Shown here: positions 1 to 8,699 of the stretch, one piece after another
Layout of the letters: each line of letters opens with the position of its first letter
Position numbering within the stretch: position 1 is the stretch's first letter
NCBI GenBank assembly: GCA_002495885.1
Contig: DAHG01000031.1
Coordinates: forward strand, 1-41,528
Direction of reading: 5' to 3'
Length of the DNA: 41,528 nt
DNA from: Methanocellaceae archaeon UBA148
GTDB taxonomy: Archaea > Halobacteriota > UBA148
Made by a program: the position numbers and the translations under genes
The notes under the pieces: generated by a model
Told to the model about the DNA's origin: nothing
The model's input: only the letters and a program-made list of their open reading frames with translations
Database searches by the model: none

Positions 1-14
1 ACTCTTTCTGCCAT
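1..14 (-). CDS. Start of a leftward gene, cut by the window edge
   Basis: On the minus strand an ATG at 14-12 opens a frame reading Met-Ala-Glu-Arg before the window ends. A good ribosome binding site (GGGAGG, minus strand, at 26-21) lies six bases upstream, and an AT-rich TATA-like stretch (around 56-64) lies further up. The product cannot be identified from four codons. Confidence 0.35.
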
Positions 15-570
15 GTTTTGCCTCCCTAAACTGAATATGATTTAATTTACCATTCTACTATATAACTTTTGCACCAGACCTAAGCGATTTAAGCTCATTA
101 ATACTTAAATTGATGAATAAAACAGAATATTGGAGCGAAAACTACACGAGCAAATCATTGATATGGCAGAAATTTAAGTCCGAAAAGGGAGCAATCAGAA
201 CGAGAGTTAATTCATGAATATCTTTTTGCCCAATCAGTTAGCCTAAACGACCCGATTGAGTGAGTGCAGTCTGATCGGGTTAAAGGGTGTATCTCCAGGA
301 TAGAAAATATAAAAACGACATGGATGGAAACGAAAGTGGAGTAGTGATATTCCAAGCGTAGAAGTAGATAAATAGATAAAATGTGAATTCAACATTCCGA
401 TGATTTTAAACATTACCCGTATAATAATAAGAATAGCTTGAAGTTATTTGAGAGGATATAGGAATTTTACAGGAATCATCCGCTTAACTTTTACCCCTCA
501 ATTAATGATATGGATGGATTAGATCTTTATCGTCGATCATCCTCGTCGATTATCCAAGGAATGAGTGAAT
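15..570. other. Long intergenic region before thiL
   Basis: No convincing gene is seen on either strand. It should hold the divergent promoters of the leftward gene at its left end and of thiL at its right end. The one visible structure is a short inverted repeat, ACCCGAT (250-256) and ATCGGGT (274-280), with a 17-base loop. I do not recognise a thiamine-pyrophosphate riboswitch in front of thiL. Confidence 0.5.
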
Positions 571-1518
571 ATGAAAATTAGGGATATGGGGGAGAGAGCC
601 CTCGTAACTAGAATCTCAAAGTCATTGCCGCATAATGTGGTGCTTAGTGCTGGAGAGGATGATTGTGCTGTCCTGGATTGGGGAGAGGAGTATCTCCTAA
701 TCACTACGGACATGCTTCATCAAAGCACGGATTTTCCAGATAAGATGACACCTTGGCAGATCGGTTGGATGTCTGTGGCCGTCAATCTAAGCGATATCGC
801 TGCGATGGGCGCTCGTCCGCTAGCTATCGTCACCGCATTGGGTTTTCCGGCTGATACAGCGGTCTCTTTTGTCGACGAGATAATCGAGGGAATGAATTTC
901 TGTGCAAGAAAATTCAGCACCAACATCGTTGGTGGGGACACTGATGAACATAACGAACTAACGATCGTTGGCACCGCATTAGGATGCGTTAAAAAATATG
1001 ATTTACTGAGGCGCAGCGGAGCCCAAATAGGCGATCTGGTCTGCGTTACTGGCGAGTTGGGAACAGCAGAAGCGGGTTTCCAGGCAATTAACATGAATCT
1101 TCCAGAGGACGTCAAGGATATACTGACCAAGAAATTGTTCGAGCCACAACCCAGGGTTAGTGAAGGCATCGCCCTTGCCAAATCGGGTGTGGTGACATCC
1201 ATGATGGATATCAGCGATGGTCTGGCGCTCTCATTATATGACCTTAGTGCATCAAGCAATATAGGCTTCATGATTTATGGAGATAAGATACCGATCCTAG
1301 ATGAAACCAGAATCGTTTCCCCAAATCTGGAGTTGCCATTGTATGGCGGCGGTGACTTTGAGCTCCTCTTCACAGTCGAGCCTGAGGGTATAGAAAAGGC
1401 ACAAAAGGCATGCAACCTAACCGTCATCGGAGAGGTGGCTTCTAGCGACATTTTGATCAAAGGAAACGGCTTTATGTCCAAGATAAAGGCAAAAGGACAT
1501 GAATATTTCAGGGCATGA
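571..1518 (+). CDS. thiL: Thiamine-monophosphate kinase
   Basis: ThiL phosphorylates thiamine monophosphate with ATP to give thiamine pyrophosphate, the last step of cofactor synthesis, in the cytosol. The 315-residue protein has the AIR-synthase/PurM fold pattern: a family-typical start (MKIRDMGERAL), the metal-binding stretch GEDDCAVLDW, TTDMLHQSTDFP, VNLSDIAAMGARP, VGGDTDE and a C-terminal GGGDFELLFTV. Length fits the family. I chose ATG 571 because it gives the usual N-terminus and AAGGA lies ten bases upstream; a GTG at 565 would add two residues. It ends one base before the likely start of the radical SAM gene, so the two are probably one transcript, although no functional link is obvious. 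A TPP-dependent enzyme is encoded at 19967-21724. Confidence 0.93.
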   Translation: MKIRDMGERALVTRISKSLPHNVVLSAGEDDCAVLDWGEEYLLITTDMLHQSTDFPDKMTPWQIGWMSVAVNLSDIAAMGARPLAIVTALGFPADTAVSFVDEIIEGMNFCARKFSTNIVGGDTDEHNELTIVGTALGCVKKYDLLRRSGAQIGDLVCVTGELGTAEAGFQAINMNLPEDVKDILTKKLFEPQPRVSEGIALAKSGVVTSMMDISDGLALSLYDLSASSNIGFMIYGDKIPILDETRIVSPNLELPLYGGGDFELLFTVEPEGIEKAQKACNLTVIGEVASSDILIKGNGFMSKIKAKGHEYFRA

Positions 1519-1519
1519 G

Positions 1520-2521
1520 ATGAAAAAAGAGGCCATGTTGTGGGAGCCCCTGGAGGGGGGGGAGGTAAAATGCCGCGTGTGCGCCCATCAGTGCACGATC
1601 CCAAAGGGGGGAAGAGGAGTATGTCGCGTCAGAGAGAATCAAAATGGTGCGCTATACACGCTGATATACAACAGCGTATCCTCAATGAACGTCGACCCCA
1701 TCGAGAAAAAACCATTATTTCACTTTCACCCGGGGTCCAACGTGTTCTCGCTTGGAACGGTGGGTTGCAATTTTAGATGCAAGCACTGCCAGAACTACAT
1801 GATTGCAACTGCAGATGCAGGTGAAGTGCCAACACAGGAGATTACGCCAGAGAAATCGGTAGAGCTTGCGAGGCAATATAATTGTGATGGTATAGCGTGG
1901 ACTTATAATGAGCCCACCATCTGGTTTGAGTACACCTATGATTCCGCTCAATTAGCCAAGCAAGCCGATCTATACACGGTCTATGTTACCAACGGCTACA
2001 TGAGTGATAAGGCACTGAGTAAGATAGCACCCTACTTGGATGCAGCCAATGTGGACGTCAAAGCATTTGATGAGGAGCATTATAAGCAAACCTGTAATGC
2101 CGGATTAAGTCCAGTCCTCAGAACGTGTGAGCGCATGAAACATTATGGGATTCACTTGGAGATCACATACCTGGTGATTCCTGGGTGGAATGATGACCTC
2201 AACGAAATCAGGCAGTTTTCAGAATGGGTCCTAGACATCGGAGCAGATATCCCAGTCCATTTCTCCCGTTTTTATCCACAATACCTGATGACAGAAAAAC
2301 CCCCAACGCCGATCAAAACCTTGGAAGATGCACATCGAATTGCCAAAGAGTGCGGCATACAGTACGTTTACCTTGGAAATGTGCGTGGGCATCTCTATGA
2401 GAATACATACTGCCCGAAATGTAATAATCTCCTCATCGAACGGCATGGATACAACGTGATAAAAAGCCTCAAAAAGAACAGTTGCCCTAAATGCGGTTGG
2501 AGTATAAATCTGCATTCCTAA
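1520..2521 (+). CDS. amrS: AmmeMemoRadiSam-type radical SAM enzyme
   Basis: A radical S-adenosylmethionine enzyme related to pyruvate formate-lyase activating enzyme. The 4Fe-4S motif is CNFRCKHC, with Cys 83, 87 and 90 counted from ATG 1520. It carries an extra N-terminal cysteine cluster (CRVCAHQC, then GRGVCRV) and a C-terminal zinc-ribbon-like pair (CPKC and CPKCG) around a GYNV stretch. This arrangement defines the family that travels with AMMECR1 and Memo proteins; neither partner is in this window. The substrate is not firmly known to me. The start could also be the upstream ATG 1499 (overlapping thiL) or the internal ATG 1535. Placement one base after thiL suggests co-transcription. 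Confidence 0.85.
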   Translation: MKKEAMLWEPLEGGEVKCRVCAHQCTIPKGGRGVCRVRENQNGALYTLIYNSVSSMNVDPIEKKPLFHFHPGSNVFSLGTVGCNFRCKHCQNYMIATADAGEVPTQEITPEKSVELARQYNCDGIAWTYNEPTIWFEYTYDSAQLAKQADLYTVYVTNGYMSDKALSKIAPYLDAANVDVKAFDEEHYKQTCNAGLSPVLRTCERMKHYGIHLEITYLVIPGWNDDLNEIRQFSEWVLDIGADIPVHFSRFYPQYLMTEKPPTPIKTLEDAHRIAKECGIQYVYLGNVRGHLYENTYCPKCNNLLIERHGYNVIKSLKKNSCPKCGWSINLHS

Positions 2522-2597
2522 AAGAATATATTCATATGCAAATATATCCAAAAATTTTGTATCATATTTTAAAGTCAATGGCATTCACCATAAGCGA

Positions 2598-2608
2598 TTT
2601 TTATAAAC
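2598..2608 (+). promoter_or_regulatory. TATA box for gyrBA
   Basis: TTTTTATAAAC lies about 95 bases before the gyrB start, in an otherwise non-coding gap of 180 bases. It implies a leader of about 65-70 bases. A strong ribosome binding site (GAGGAAAAGGA, 2691-2701) directly precedes the gyrB ATG. Confidence 0.5.
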
Positions 2609-2701
2609 CGATAGACTTAAATTCCGTGAGAGCAATAGGTATTAGAAGCATAAAACGGGTCTTCTTAGAGTTTTCGGAGCTTTTGGAGTAGAGGAAAAGG
2701 A

Positions 2702-4603
2702 ATGGATGATAAGGATAAAACTTATGATGAAAGCTATATTCAGGTTTTAGAAGGCCTCGCTGCAGTGAGAAAAAGGCCGTCCATGTATATCGGTGACACC
2801 GGTTTGGATGGCTTACATCGCCTGATGTACGAAGTGATAGATAACAGCATAGACGAGGCTCTGGCGGGTTTTTGTTACAATATAGATGTCGTCATTCATA
2901 AGGATAACAGCGCCACAGTGGATGATGATGGTAGGGGCATACCAGTGGGTTTGGTTGAGAGATATGATAAGTCCGCAGTAGAGATCGTCATGACCATGCT
3001 ACACGCAGGGGGCAAGTTTGACAATAAGAGTTACAAGATCTCGGGCGGCTTGCACGGCGTTGGAGTTTCGGTCGTCAACGCCCTATCAGAGTGGCTAGAA
3101 GTAGAAGCCAGAAGAGATGGCAAGACATATTATCAGCGGTATGATCGCGGTTCTCCAGCCTCTGAGCTAAAAGTCATCGGCGAGGCAAAAAATAGCGGTA
3201 CGAAGGTCACGTTTAAGCCTGATAAGCAAATCTTTGAAATCACCGATTTCAGCTTCGAGAAATTATCTACCAGACTGCGTGAGCTGGCTTTTTTGAACAA
3301 GGGTGTCAAAATATCAATAGTAGATGAGAGATCCGGTAAGAGCAACATATTCCAGTACGAGGGTGGCATCGTCTCTTTCGTGCAACATCTGAATGAGAAC
3401 AAGAACGTGCTGCACGAGGTGCCGATATATTTTGAAAAGACAAGGGATGGAACGCAACTCGAGGTTGCGATGCAGTACAATGACGGCTATATGGAGAACA
3501 TATTCAGTTTTGTGAACAACATTAACACCCAGGAGGGTGGCACACACCTGAGCGGTTTTAAGAGTGCGATGACAAAGACCCTAAACGACTATGCCAAGAA
3601 GAACGGTTTCTTAAAGGAGTTGGAGGGTGGCTTGGGTGGGGAGGACGCCAGGGAAGGGCTGACTGCGATCATCAGCATTAAGATACAGAACCCACAGTTC
3701 GAAGGGCAGACGAAAGCAAAGCTGGGAAACAGTGAGGTAAGGGGCATAGTGGAGTCCATAGTCACCGAGGAACTTAGTTGTTTTCTTGAGGAGAGTCCCA
3801 AGATAGCAGAGAGCGTCATCAGGAAATCAATCATGGCAGCCAGAGCGAGAGAAGCTGCCAGAAAAGCAAGAGAGTTGACCAGGAGAAAGAACACCTTGGA
3901 AAGCAGTTCTCTGCCAGGCAAGCTGTCTGACTGTTCTGAAAAAGACCCGTCCAAATGCGAACTGTTCATCGTAGAGGGGGACTCTGCCGGTGGATCCGCC
4001 AAGCAAGGTCGCGACAGGGTTTTCCAAGCAATACTCCCCATCAGAGGCAAGATATTGAACGTTGAGAAAGCCAGAATAAACAAGGTCCTGGAGAGTAGAG
4101 AGATCAGGGATCTTATCACTGCCATAGGAACGGGCATAGACGAGGACTTTGATATTTCGAAAGCGAGATATCACAAAATCACCATAATGACCGATGCCGA
4201 TGTGGACGGTTCACATATTAGAACGTTATTGCTAACGCTCTTCTATCGATATATGAAGCCACTAATTACAGCCGGATATGTCTACATAGCTCAGCCGCCG
4301 CTGTATAAAGTGCAGAAGGGCAAAGAAGTCCGTTATGCATATGATGAGGAGACATTCCAAGGTCTGATGAAGGAGTCTGAACCTAACGCAAGCGTTCAGC
4401 GTTACAAAGGCCTGGGTGAGATGAACTCCGACCAGCTATGGGAGACTACGATGAATCCCAGCACGAGGATCATGCTAAAGGTGATTTTAGAGGACTCTGT
4501 GGAGGCTGACCGAATCTTCACGATATTGATGGGCGACTTGGTTGAGCCCAGGCGAGAGTTTATACAAGCCCATGCGAAAGAGGTGAGAGTCTTAGATGTC
4601 TGA
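2702..4603 (+). CDS. gyrB: DNA gyrase subunit B
   Basis: ATPase subunit of DNA gyrase, which with GyrA introduces negative supercoils. The 633-residue protein has, in order, the GHKL ATPase (EVIDNSIDEALAG, DDGRGIPV, the glycine-rich lid GGLHGVGVSVVNALS), the transducer domain, and the TOPRIM domain (FIVEGDSAGGSAKQGRD, then DADVDGSHIRTLL) with the conserved QRYKGLGEMN near the C-terminus. It has the short bacterial form without the roughly 165-residue insertion of E. coli GyrB. A strong ribosome binding site (GAGGAAAAGGA) precedes ATG 2702. The last codons overlap gyrA by eight bases, implying translational coupling. Archaeal gyrase is thought to have come from bacteria by ancient transfer. 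Confidence 0.97.
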   Translation: MDDKDKTYDESYIQVLEGLAAVRKRPSMYIGDTGLDGLHRLMYEVIDNSIDEALAGFCYNIDVVIHKDNSATVDDDGRGIPVGLVERYDKSAVEIVMTMLHAGGKFDNKSYKISGGLHGVGVSVVNALSEWLEVEARRDGKTYYQRYDRGSPASELKVIGEAKNSGTKVTFKPDKQIFEITDFSFEKLSTRLRELAFLNKGVKISIVDERSGKSNIFQYEGGIVSFVQHLNENKNVLHEVPIYFEKTRDGTQLEVAMQYNDGYMENIFSFVNNINTQEGGTHLSGFKSAMTKTLNDYAKKNGFLKELEGGLGGEDAREGLTAIISIKIQNPQFEGQTKAKLGNSEVRGIVESIVTEELSCFLEESPKIAESVIRKSIMAARAREAARKARELTRRKNTLESSSLPGKLSDCSEKDPSKCELFIVEGDSAGGSAKQGRDRVFQAILPIRGKILNVEKARINKVLESREIRDLITAIGTGIDEDFDISKARYHKITIMTDADVDGSHIRTLLLTLFYRYMKPLITAGYVYIAQPPLYKVQKGKEVRYAYDEETFQGLMKESEPNASVQRYKGLGEMNSDQLWETTMNPSTRIMLKVILEDSVEADRIFTILMGDLVEPRREFIQAHAKEVRVLDV

Positions 4604-6980
4604 AGTGCCGGTTAACATTGAAGAGGAAATGAAGAGCTCGTATATAGACTATGCGATGAGCGTCATAGTCGGAAGAGCGCTCCCAGACGTCAGGGACGGA
4701 CTGAAGCCTGTCCACCGAAGAATCCTCTATGCCATGCATGAGCTTGGGATAAGTTCTGACAAGCCCTATAAGAAATCCGCACGAATAGTGGGAGAAGTAT
4801 TGGGAAAATTCCATCCCCATGGCGACGTTGCCGTCTATGATTCCATGGTCAGAATGGCTCAAAATTTTTCTTCCAGATATACGCTTATCGACGGGCAGGG
4901 AAACTTCGGCTCAGTGGATGGCGATCCTGCGGCAGCAATGCGTTATACCGAGGTGCGTCTCTCCAAGAGTGCAGAGGAAGTGCTCGCAGACATCCATGAG
5001 AATACCGTGGACTTCGTGCCCAACTTCGATGGGTCCTTGGAGGAGCCCTCGATATTGCCAGCGAAAGTACCGGTATTATTGATCAATGGCTCAACTGGCA
5101 TAGCAGTGGGAATGGCCACGAACATGCCACCCCATAACCTGAGTGAAGTCATCGACGGCATCATCCTCACCATCGATAACCCAGATGTTTCTACAAAGGA
5201 GATGATGCAAGTCATCAAGGGACCCGACTTTCCGACCGGTGCCTACATCGTAGGAAGAGGAGGGATTAGAAGCGCCTATGACACTGGTAGGGGCATCATA
5301 AAGCTCAGAGCTAAGGCAGATGTAAAAGAGGACAGGATACTCATCACCGAGATCCCATTTCAGGTGAACAAGGCCAATCTCATCGAGAATATCGCCAATC
5401 TCGTCAAGGAGAATAAGGTAACTGACATCGCAGATCTGAGAGATGAGACCGACAGAAGAGGGATGTGCATCGCGATAGAACTAAAACCAAGAGCTAATGC
5501 CGAGCTTATATTGAATCAACTGTACAAGCACACCCAGCTGGAAACCACGTTTGGGGTCATCAATTTGGTGCTTGTGAATGGTCATCCAGAGGTGCTGGGA
5601 ATCAAAGACATGATCCTGCAGTACATCGAGCATAGGAAGCAGGTGATCACCCGAAGATCCGCCTACGAGCTCGATAAGGCTGAAAAAAGGGCACATATCC
5701 TTGAGGGTTTGAAGGTTGCCCTGGAACAAATCGACGCCATCATCAAGATCATCAAGCAATCTCAGACGAGAGAGGAAGCCAGTGAAGAGATGGCAGACCG
5801 CTTCGCTTTGAGTGAGGAACAGGTTAAAGCAATCCTGGATATGAGGCTGCATCGACTGATAGCCCTCGAAAGGAAAAAGCTGGAAGATGAGTATGCACAG
5901 CTTGAGAGGGATATCAAACGATTAAGAGAAATTTTGGGCAGCGAGCGTGAGATCTTGGGCATCATCAAAGCTGAGCTGACCGAGATCAAAGAGAAATATG
6001 GCGATGCCCGCAGGACGATGATAACCAGTGATGAACCCGAATTGGAAATGGAGGACCTAATACCGGAGGAGACCACAGTGGTTACCCTTACCAATGGAGG
6101 CTATATCAAAAGGATCCCTGCGGATGTGTATCGCAGCCAGAGGAGAGGAGGTCGTGGAATAAAGGGCATGGAAACCAAGGATGAGGACTTTGTAGAGGAC
6201 ATGTTTGTCGCCTCCACCCACGATTATTTACTTTTCTTCACGGATCAGGGCAGAATGCACCGTCTAAAAACCTACGAGATACCTCTGGCAAGCAGACAGT
6301 CCAAGGGTAAAGCAATAATCAATCTGTTGAACCTAGATAAGGATGAGAACGTCACTGCTATGATTCCGATCAAGGAATTTGATGATGGGCATTTTTTAGT
6401 GATGGCAACTAAAAAAGGCGTTATCAAAAAGACTGAACTGGCACAATTCCGCTCTGCCTACAAGTGTCTTAGGGCCATAACGCTTAAGGACGATGTACTT
6501 GTGGCTGTAAGGCTGACCGATGGTCAACAGGAGGTCATCCTTGCCACAAAGCACGGAAAGGCCATCCGATTCAGCGAGAAAGACGTGAGATCAATGGGAC
6601 GCACCGCCATAGGTGTATGGGGCATAAGACTGAAAGAGGGCGATGAGGTCATTGCGATGGATACCCTCATAAAGAATGCTACGCTGCTGACGATCACAGA
6701 GAACGGATACGGCAAAAGAACGTCCATAGAAGAGTATCGCAAGCAAAGAAGAGGCGGCAAAGGCATCATCAACATTAACACGAGCAGGAGAAACGGCTCT
6801 GCTGTTGACATGCTGGAGGTCCTAGACGAGGATGAGGTCATGATCACGACATCGGGCGGCATCGTCATCAGAGAGCCTGTCAAGGAGATAAGGGTTCAAG
6901 GCAGAAGCACGCAGGGTGTGAGATTGATGCGCCTCGACGAAGGCGACAAAGTGGTCGCAGTAGCGAAAGTCGTGGAATAG
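4596..6980 (+). CDS. gyrA: DNA gyrase subunit A
   Basis: DNA cleavage and wrapping subunit of gyrase, 794 residues. The winged-helix domain contains the catalytic tyrosine (AAAMRYTEV, Tyr117) and the quinolone-pocket stretch HGDVAVYDS. There the position of E. coli Ser83 is Val78, while the acidic residue (Asp82) is kept. The C-terminal beta-pinwheel has a standard GyrA box (QRRGGRG, from about residue 515), which marks a true gyrase rather than topoisomerase IV. A second box-like QRRGGKG lies near residue 717. The start overlaps gyrB by eight bases. The final codons and the T-rich tail after the stop are repeated 525 bases downstream. Confidence 0.97.
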   Translation: MSEVPVNIEEEMKSSYIDYAMSVIVGRALPDVRDGLKPVHRRILYAMHELGISSDKPYKKSARIVGEVLGKFHPHGDVAVYDSMVRMAQNFSSRYTLIDGQGNFGSVDGDPAAAMRYTEVRLSKSAEEVLADIHENTVDFVPNFDGSLEEPSILPAKVPVLLINGSTGIAVGMATNMPPHNLSEVIDGIILTIDNPDVSTKEMMQVIKGPDFPTGAYIVGRGGIRSAYDTGRGIIKLRAKADVKEDRILITEIPFQVNKANLIENIANLVKENKVTDIADLRDETDRRGMCIAIELKPRANAELILNQLYKHTQLETTFGVINLVLVNGHPEVLGIKDMILQYIEHRKQVITRRSAYELDKAEKRAHILEGLKVALEQIDAIIKIIKQSQTREEASEEMADRFALSEEQVKAILDMRLHRLIALERKKLEDEYAQLERDIKRLREILGSEREILGIIKAELTEIKEKYGDARRTMITSDEPELEMEDLIPEETTVVTLTNGGYIKRIPADVYRSQRRGGRGIKGMETKDEDFVEDMFVASTHDYLLFFTDQGRMHRLKTYEIPLASRQSKGKAIINLLNLDKDENVTAMIPIKEFDDGHFLVMATKKGVIKKTELAQFRSAYKCLRAITLKDDVLVAVRLTDGQQEVILATKHGKAIRFSEKDVRSMGRTAIGVWGIRLKEGDEVIAMDTLIKNATLLTITENGYGKRTSIEEYRKQRRGGKGIININTSRRNGSAVDMLEVLDEDEVMITTSGGIVIREPVKEIRVQGRSTQGVRLMRLDEGDKVVAVAKVVE

Positions 6981-6997
6981 GTTTTTAGTTTTTAGAG
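6962..6997 (+). repeat. 36-bp direct repeat, left copy (gyrA 3' end)
   Basis: This copy covers the last six codons and stop of gyrA and the T-rich tail after it (begins AGCGAAAGTCGTGG). It matches 7487-7522 at 35 of 36 positions; the only difference is A6987 against G7512. The match ends abruptly on both sides. Confidence 0.9.
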
Positions 6998-7178
6998 AGA
7001 TACTCTTGGTTTATTTTCTGGTTTTATACTTATTTTTGTCCTCAACAGTACTCATGAAAATAATCGTAAAAGAAATATCGCAAGTCCCAGTAGGAAAATA
7101 GCAATTCCTGCGATCAATAGCTCATCTTTCTAGGATGTACCTCAGATTCAACGGAAGAGCCGATTGCCAGACCAAAAG

Positions 7179-7361
7179 CTATACACCCAAGTATTTAAGC
7201 AGGGCATAGACCAGAAAAGCTGGCCAAACGATTGCTTTCAAAAGTCCGAGCACGCCCATCCAAAATGTCGTTGCCTTCCCGATAAAATACACTGCCGCAC
7301 CGATAAAACCCAAGCCATAGATGGCACCCGAAGGACCACGTTCGTGAATTTTTTTTGTCAT
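7179..7361 (-). CDS. Small conserved membrane protein
   Basis: A 60-residue protein reading MTKKIHERGPSGAIYG, then GLGFIGAAVYF, a bend, and a second hydrophobic stretch (LLKAIVWPAFLVYALLKYLG). That is two probable membrane helices. I recall similar short sequences (ERGPSGA...YGLGFIGA) as uncharacterised proteins in bacteria and archaea, but no function is known to me. ATG 7361 is preceded by AGGTGGTG at good spacing; an upstream in-frame start would add seven residues without a binding site. A TATA box lies 35-45 bases upstream. The gene sits alone between the two copies of the gyrA-end repeat. Confidence 0.75.
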   Translation of the reverse strand: MTKKIHERGPSGAIYGLGFIGAAVYFIGKATTFWMGVLGLLKAIVWPAFLVYALLKYLGV

Positions 7362-7394
7362 GATACACCACCTATAAAACATTAAACAAAAGGA

Positions 7395-7404
7395 TTTATA
7401 TAAA
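7395..7404 (-). promoter_or_regulatory. TATA box of the small membrane-protein gene
   Basis: The minus strand reads TTTATATAAA about 35-40 bases before the ATG at 7361, with the AGGTGGTG ribosome binding site between. This supports expression of the gene enclosed by the 36-bp repeats. Confidence 0.55.
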
Positions 7405-7486
7405 TTTTACCAATTATTTTTTCCGCGAAAAAAGGCATTTCGTAATTTAACGAGAATTCAATTGTATTTAACCTATTTTGCGAACG

Positions 7487-7522
7487 AGCGAAAGTCGTGG
7501 AATAGGTTTTTGGTTTTTAGAG
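7487..7522 (+). repeat. 36-bp direct repeat, right copy
   Basis: Displaced copy of the gyrA 3' end. It lies in non-coding DNA just before the first CRISPR repeat. With the left copy it brackets 525 bases that include the small membrane-protein gene, as attachment-site duplications or a segmental duplication would. Confidence 0.9.
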
Positions 7523-7580
7523 GAAATTTTTGTTTCTTTTTTATTACAATCAACTGGAGATAATTATGGTGTTTTGGAGG

Positions 7581-7675
7581 CTGGCAATCCCACTATGATC
7601 TGATTTTAACGTTGGTCGCTAAGAGGAAAGGAGGCTGAAAAAACAATTTCAATCCCACTATGGTCTGATTTTAAC
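7581..7675 (-). CRISPR. Mini CRISPR array 1 (two repeats, 30-nt family A)
   Basis: Two copies of a repeat that on the plus strand begins ATTTCAATCCCACT and ends GGTCTGATTTTAAC. The copy at 7646-7675 is complete. The copy at 7581-7610 has lost its first four bases (CTGG for ATTT) and has one internal change. They enclose a 35-base spacer (7611-7645). The reverse complement has the common archaeal form starting GTTAAAATCAGACC and ending ATTGAAAT, so crRNA would be read leftward. The degenerate copy at the low-coordinate end then fits the usual decay at the distal end. The array lies 127 bases beyond the cas6 stop. Confidence 0.8.
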
Positions 7676-7802
7676 GATATACTGAACATCATATCTAAGC
7701 ACGAGATATGGATTATCCGTCAGCGGTGGTCAAAAAATTGATTCTGACAAAGCCAAGATTATTAAGGTCATTGGAAGTTTTGGTAAAGACTATAAGATAA
7801 AC

Positions 7803-8699
7803 TTAATCGATATTCTGCAAAAATCCACAGCCGAAAGAGGAGTCCGGTCCGCAACCGATGATGAGGCCGAGATTTAACAGCCACCTTCCAACGTCATCCA
7901 TCTCCTTGATGTCATATTCTATAACTCCTGTGTATCCCTTGAACAAGGTCTTATCGCTTCGCATGGATCTACGCGGGAGCTCATGGTAATGTTTTGAGCA
8001 ATTTTTGATATTTCCCTTTGCGATGAACTCGGGAATTTTTTCTTTGTTTCCGTATTCATTTACAAATCGGATCAATCTGTTTCTAACTAGGTACAAAAGA
8101 TCACTAAATTCCAAAGGGAATGTCCTGCCAGTAAAAGGAGTTTTAAAGCCAATTTTTGCATAGTTGCCATCATATCCAGCCACATCTGAAACGTCCATCG
8201 ACATCAGATTGGTGAGATTGATCGTCTTTCCATCGTATACATTCTGTCCAGAAAAATTGCAGGTTGCGGAGGCAATCTCAAACCTATTTCGACCATAGCA
8301 CCTAACGGACCCTATGCCCGTCTGCCCTAGAAGGCTCATGCCAAGAAATGCATGTGGAAGATACTTTCTGAAGTCCCCAAAGAATAGCAGCTCTGCATCG
8401 AGATGCCCGTCCTTCTCAAAGCACATCTCCTTGCCAAAGAATGGAGGGATTAAAATAATGGGCTTCTGTGGGGGTGCATAGCCCCTCTCAGCTTTCATTT
8501 TCATGTGCGTGTAATAGAAAAGGCAATTTTCCTTGGTATCGCAAACTTGACAGTCCTTGTTCAAATTGGTGCAACATGCTCTCCTGAGATTTTGTCCGAA
8601 GCCACCCCTGAATGCAGAGCCCATCCAGTAAGGAAGCTTTGCGGGAGTAGTGAAGTGCAGATCGAGAGTTATCTTTGAGACGGTGAGCAATTCAGACAC
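7803..8699 (-). CDS. cas6: CRISPR RNA-processing endoribonuclease Cas6
   Basis: Cas6 cuts CRISPR transcripts within the repeat to make crRNAs. The 298-residue protein is of the Cas6 RAMP type. It has an N-terminal GSAFRGGFGQNLRR motif followed by a cysteine cluster (ACC, DCQVC, ENC) seen in many archaeal and bacterial Cas6 proteins. At the C-terminus it has the glycine-rich RNA-binding loop GCGPDSSFGCGF. I cannot assign catalytic residues without a structure alignment. Its start overlaps the HEPN gene by eight bases, so it should be translated as the third gene of the MNT-HEPN-Cas6 operon. No cas1, cas2 or effector gene is present in the window. Short arrays of one repeat family lie on both sides. 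A fragment of a second copy of its 5' end is at 9717-9761. Confidence 0.88.
   Translation of the reverse strand: MSELLTVSKITLDLHFTTPAKLPYWMGSAFRGGFGQNLRRACCTNLNKDCQVCDTKENCLFYYTHMKMKAERGYAPPQKPIILIPPFFGKEMCFEKDGHLDAELLFFGDFRKYLPHAFLGMSLLGQTGIGSVRCYGRNRFEIASATCNFSGQNVYDGKTINLTNLMSMDVSDVAGYDGNYAKIGFKTPFTGRTFPLEFSDLLYLVRNRLIRFVNEYGNKEKIPEFIAKGNIKNCSKHYHELPRRSMRSDKTLFKGYTGVIEYDIKEMDDVGRWLLNLGLIIGCGPDSSFGCGFLQNID

Noticed and set aside
240..570. Thiamine pyrophosphate riboswitch before thiL
   Set aside because: I see no CTGAGA or ACCTGAT core elements; the only structure is a short hairpin at 250-280.
3589..4174. Long open frames antisense to gyrB (and similar ones inside gyrA, trp and aro genes)
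   Set aside because: They lie wholly inside highly conserved genes, have no family signal and show the Ser/Leu-rich composition typical of antisense shadow frames.
7676..7802. CRISPR leader or decayed rightward gene between array 1 and cas6
   Set aside because: The plus strand reads protein-like for about 30 codons (GGQKIDSDKAKIIKV), but there is no start and it runs into the antisense of cas6. It is not AT-rich and lacks leader-like features. Too weak to call.
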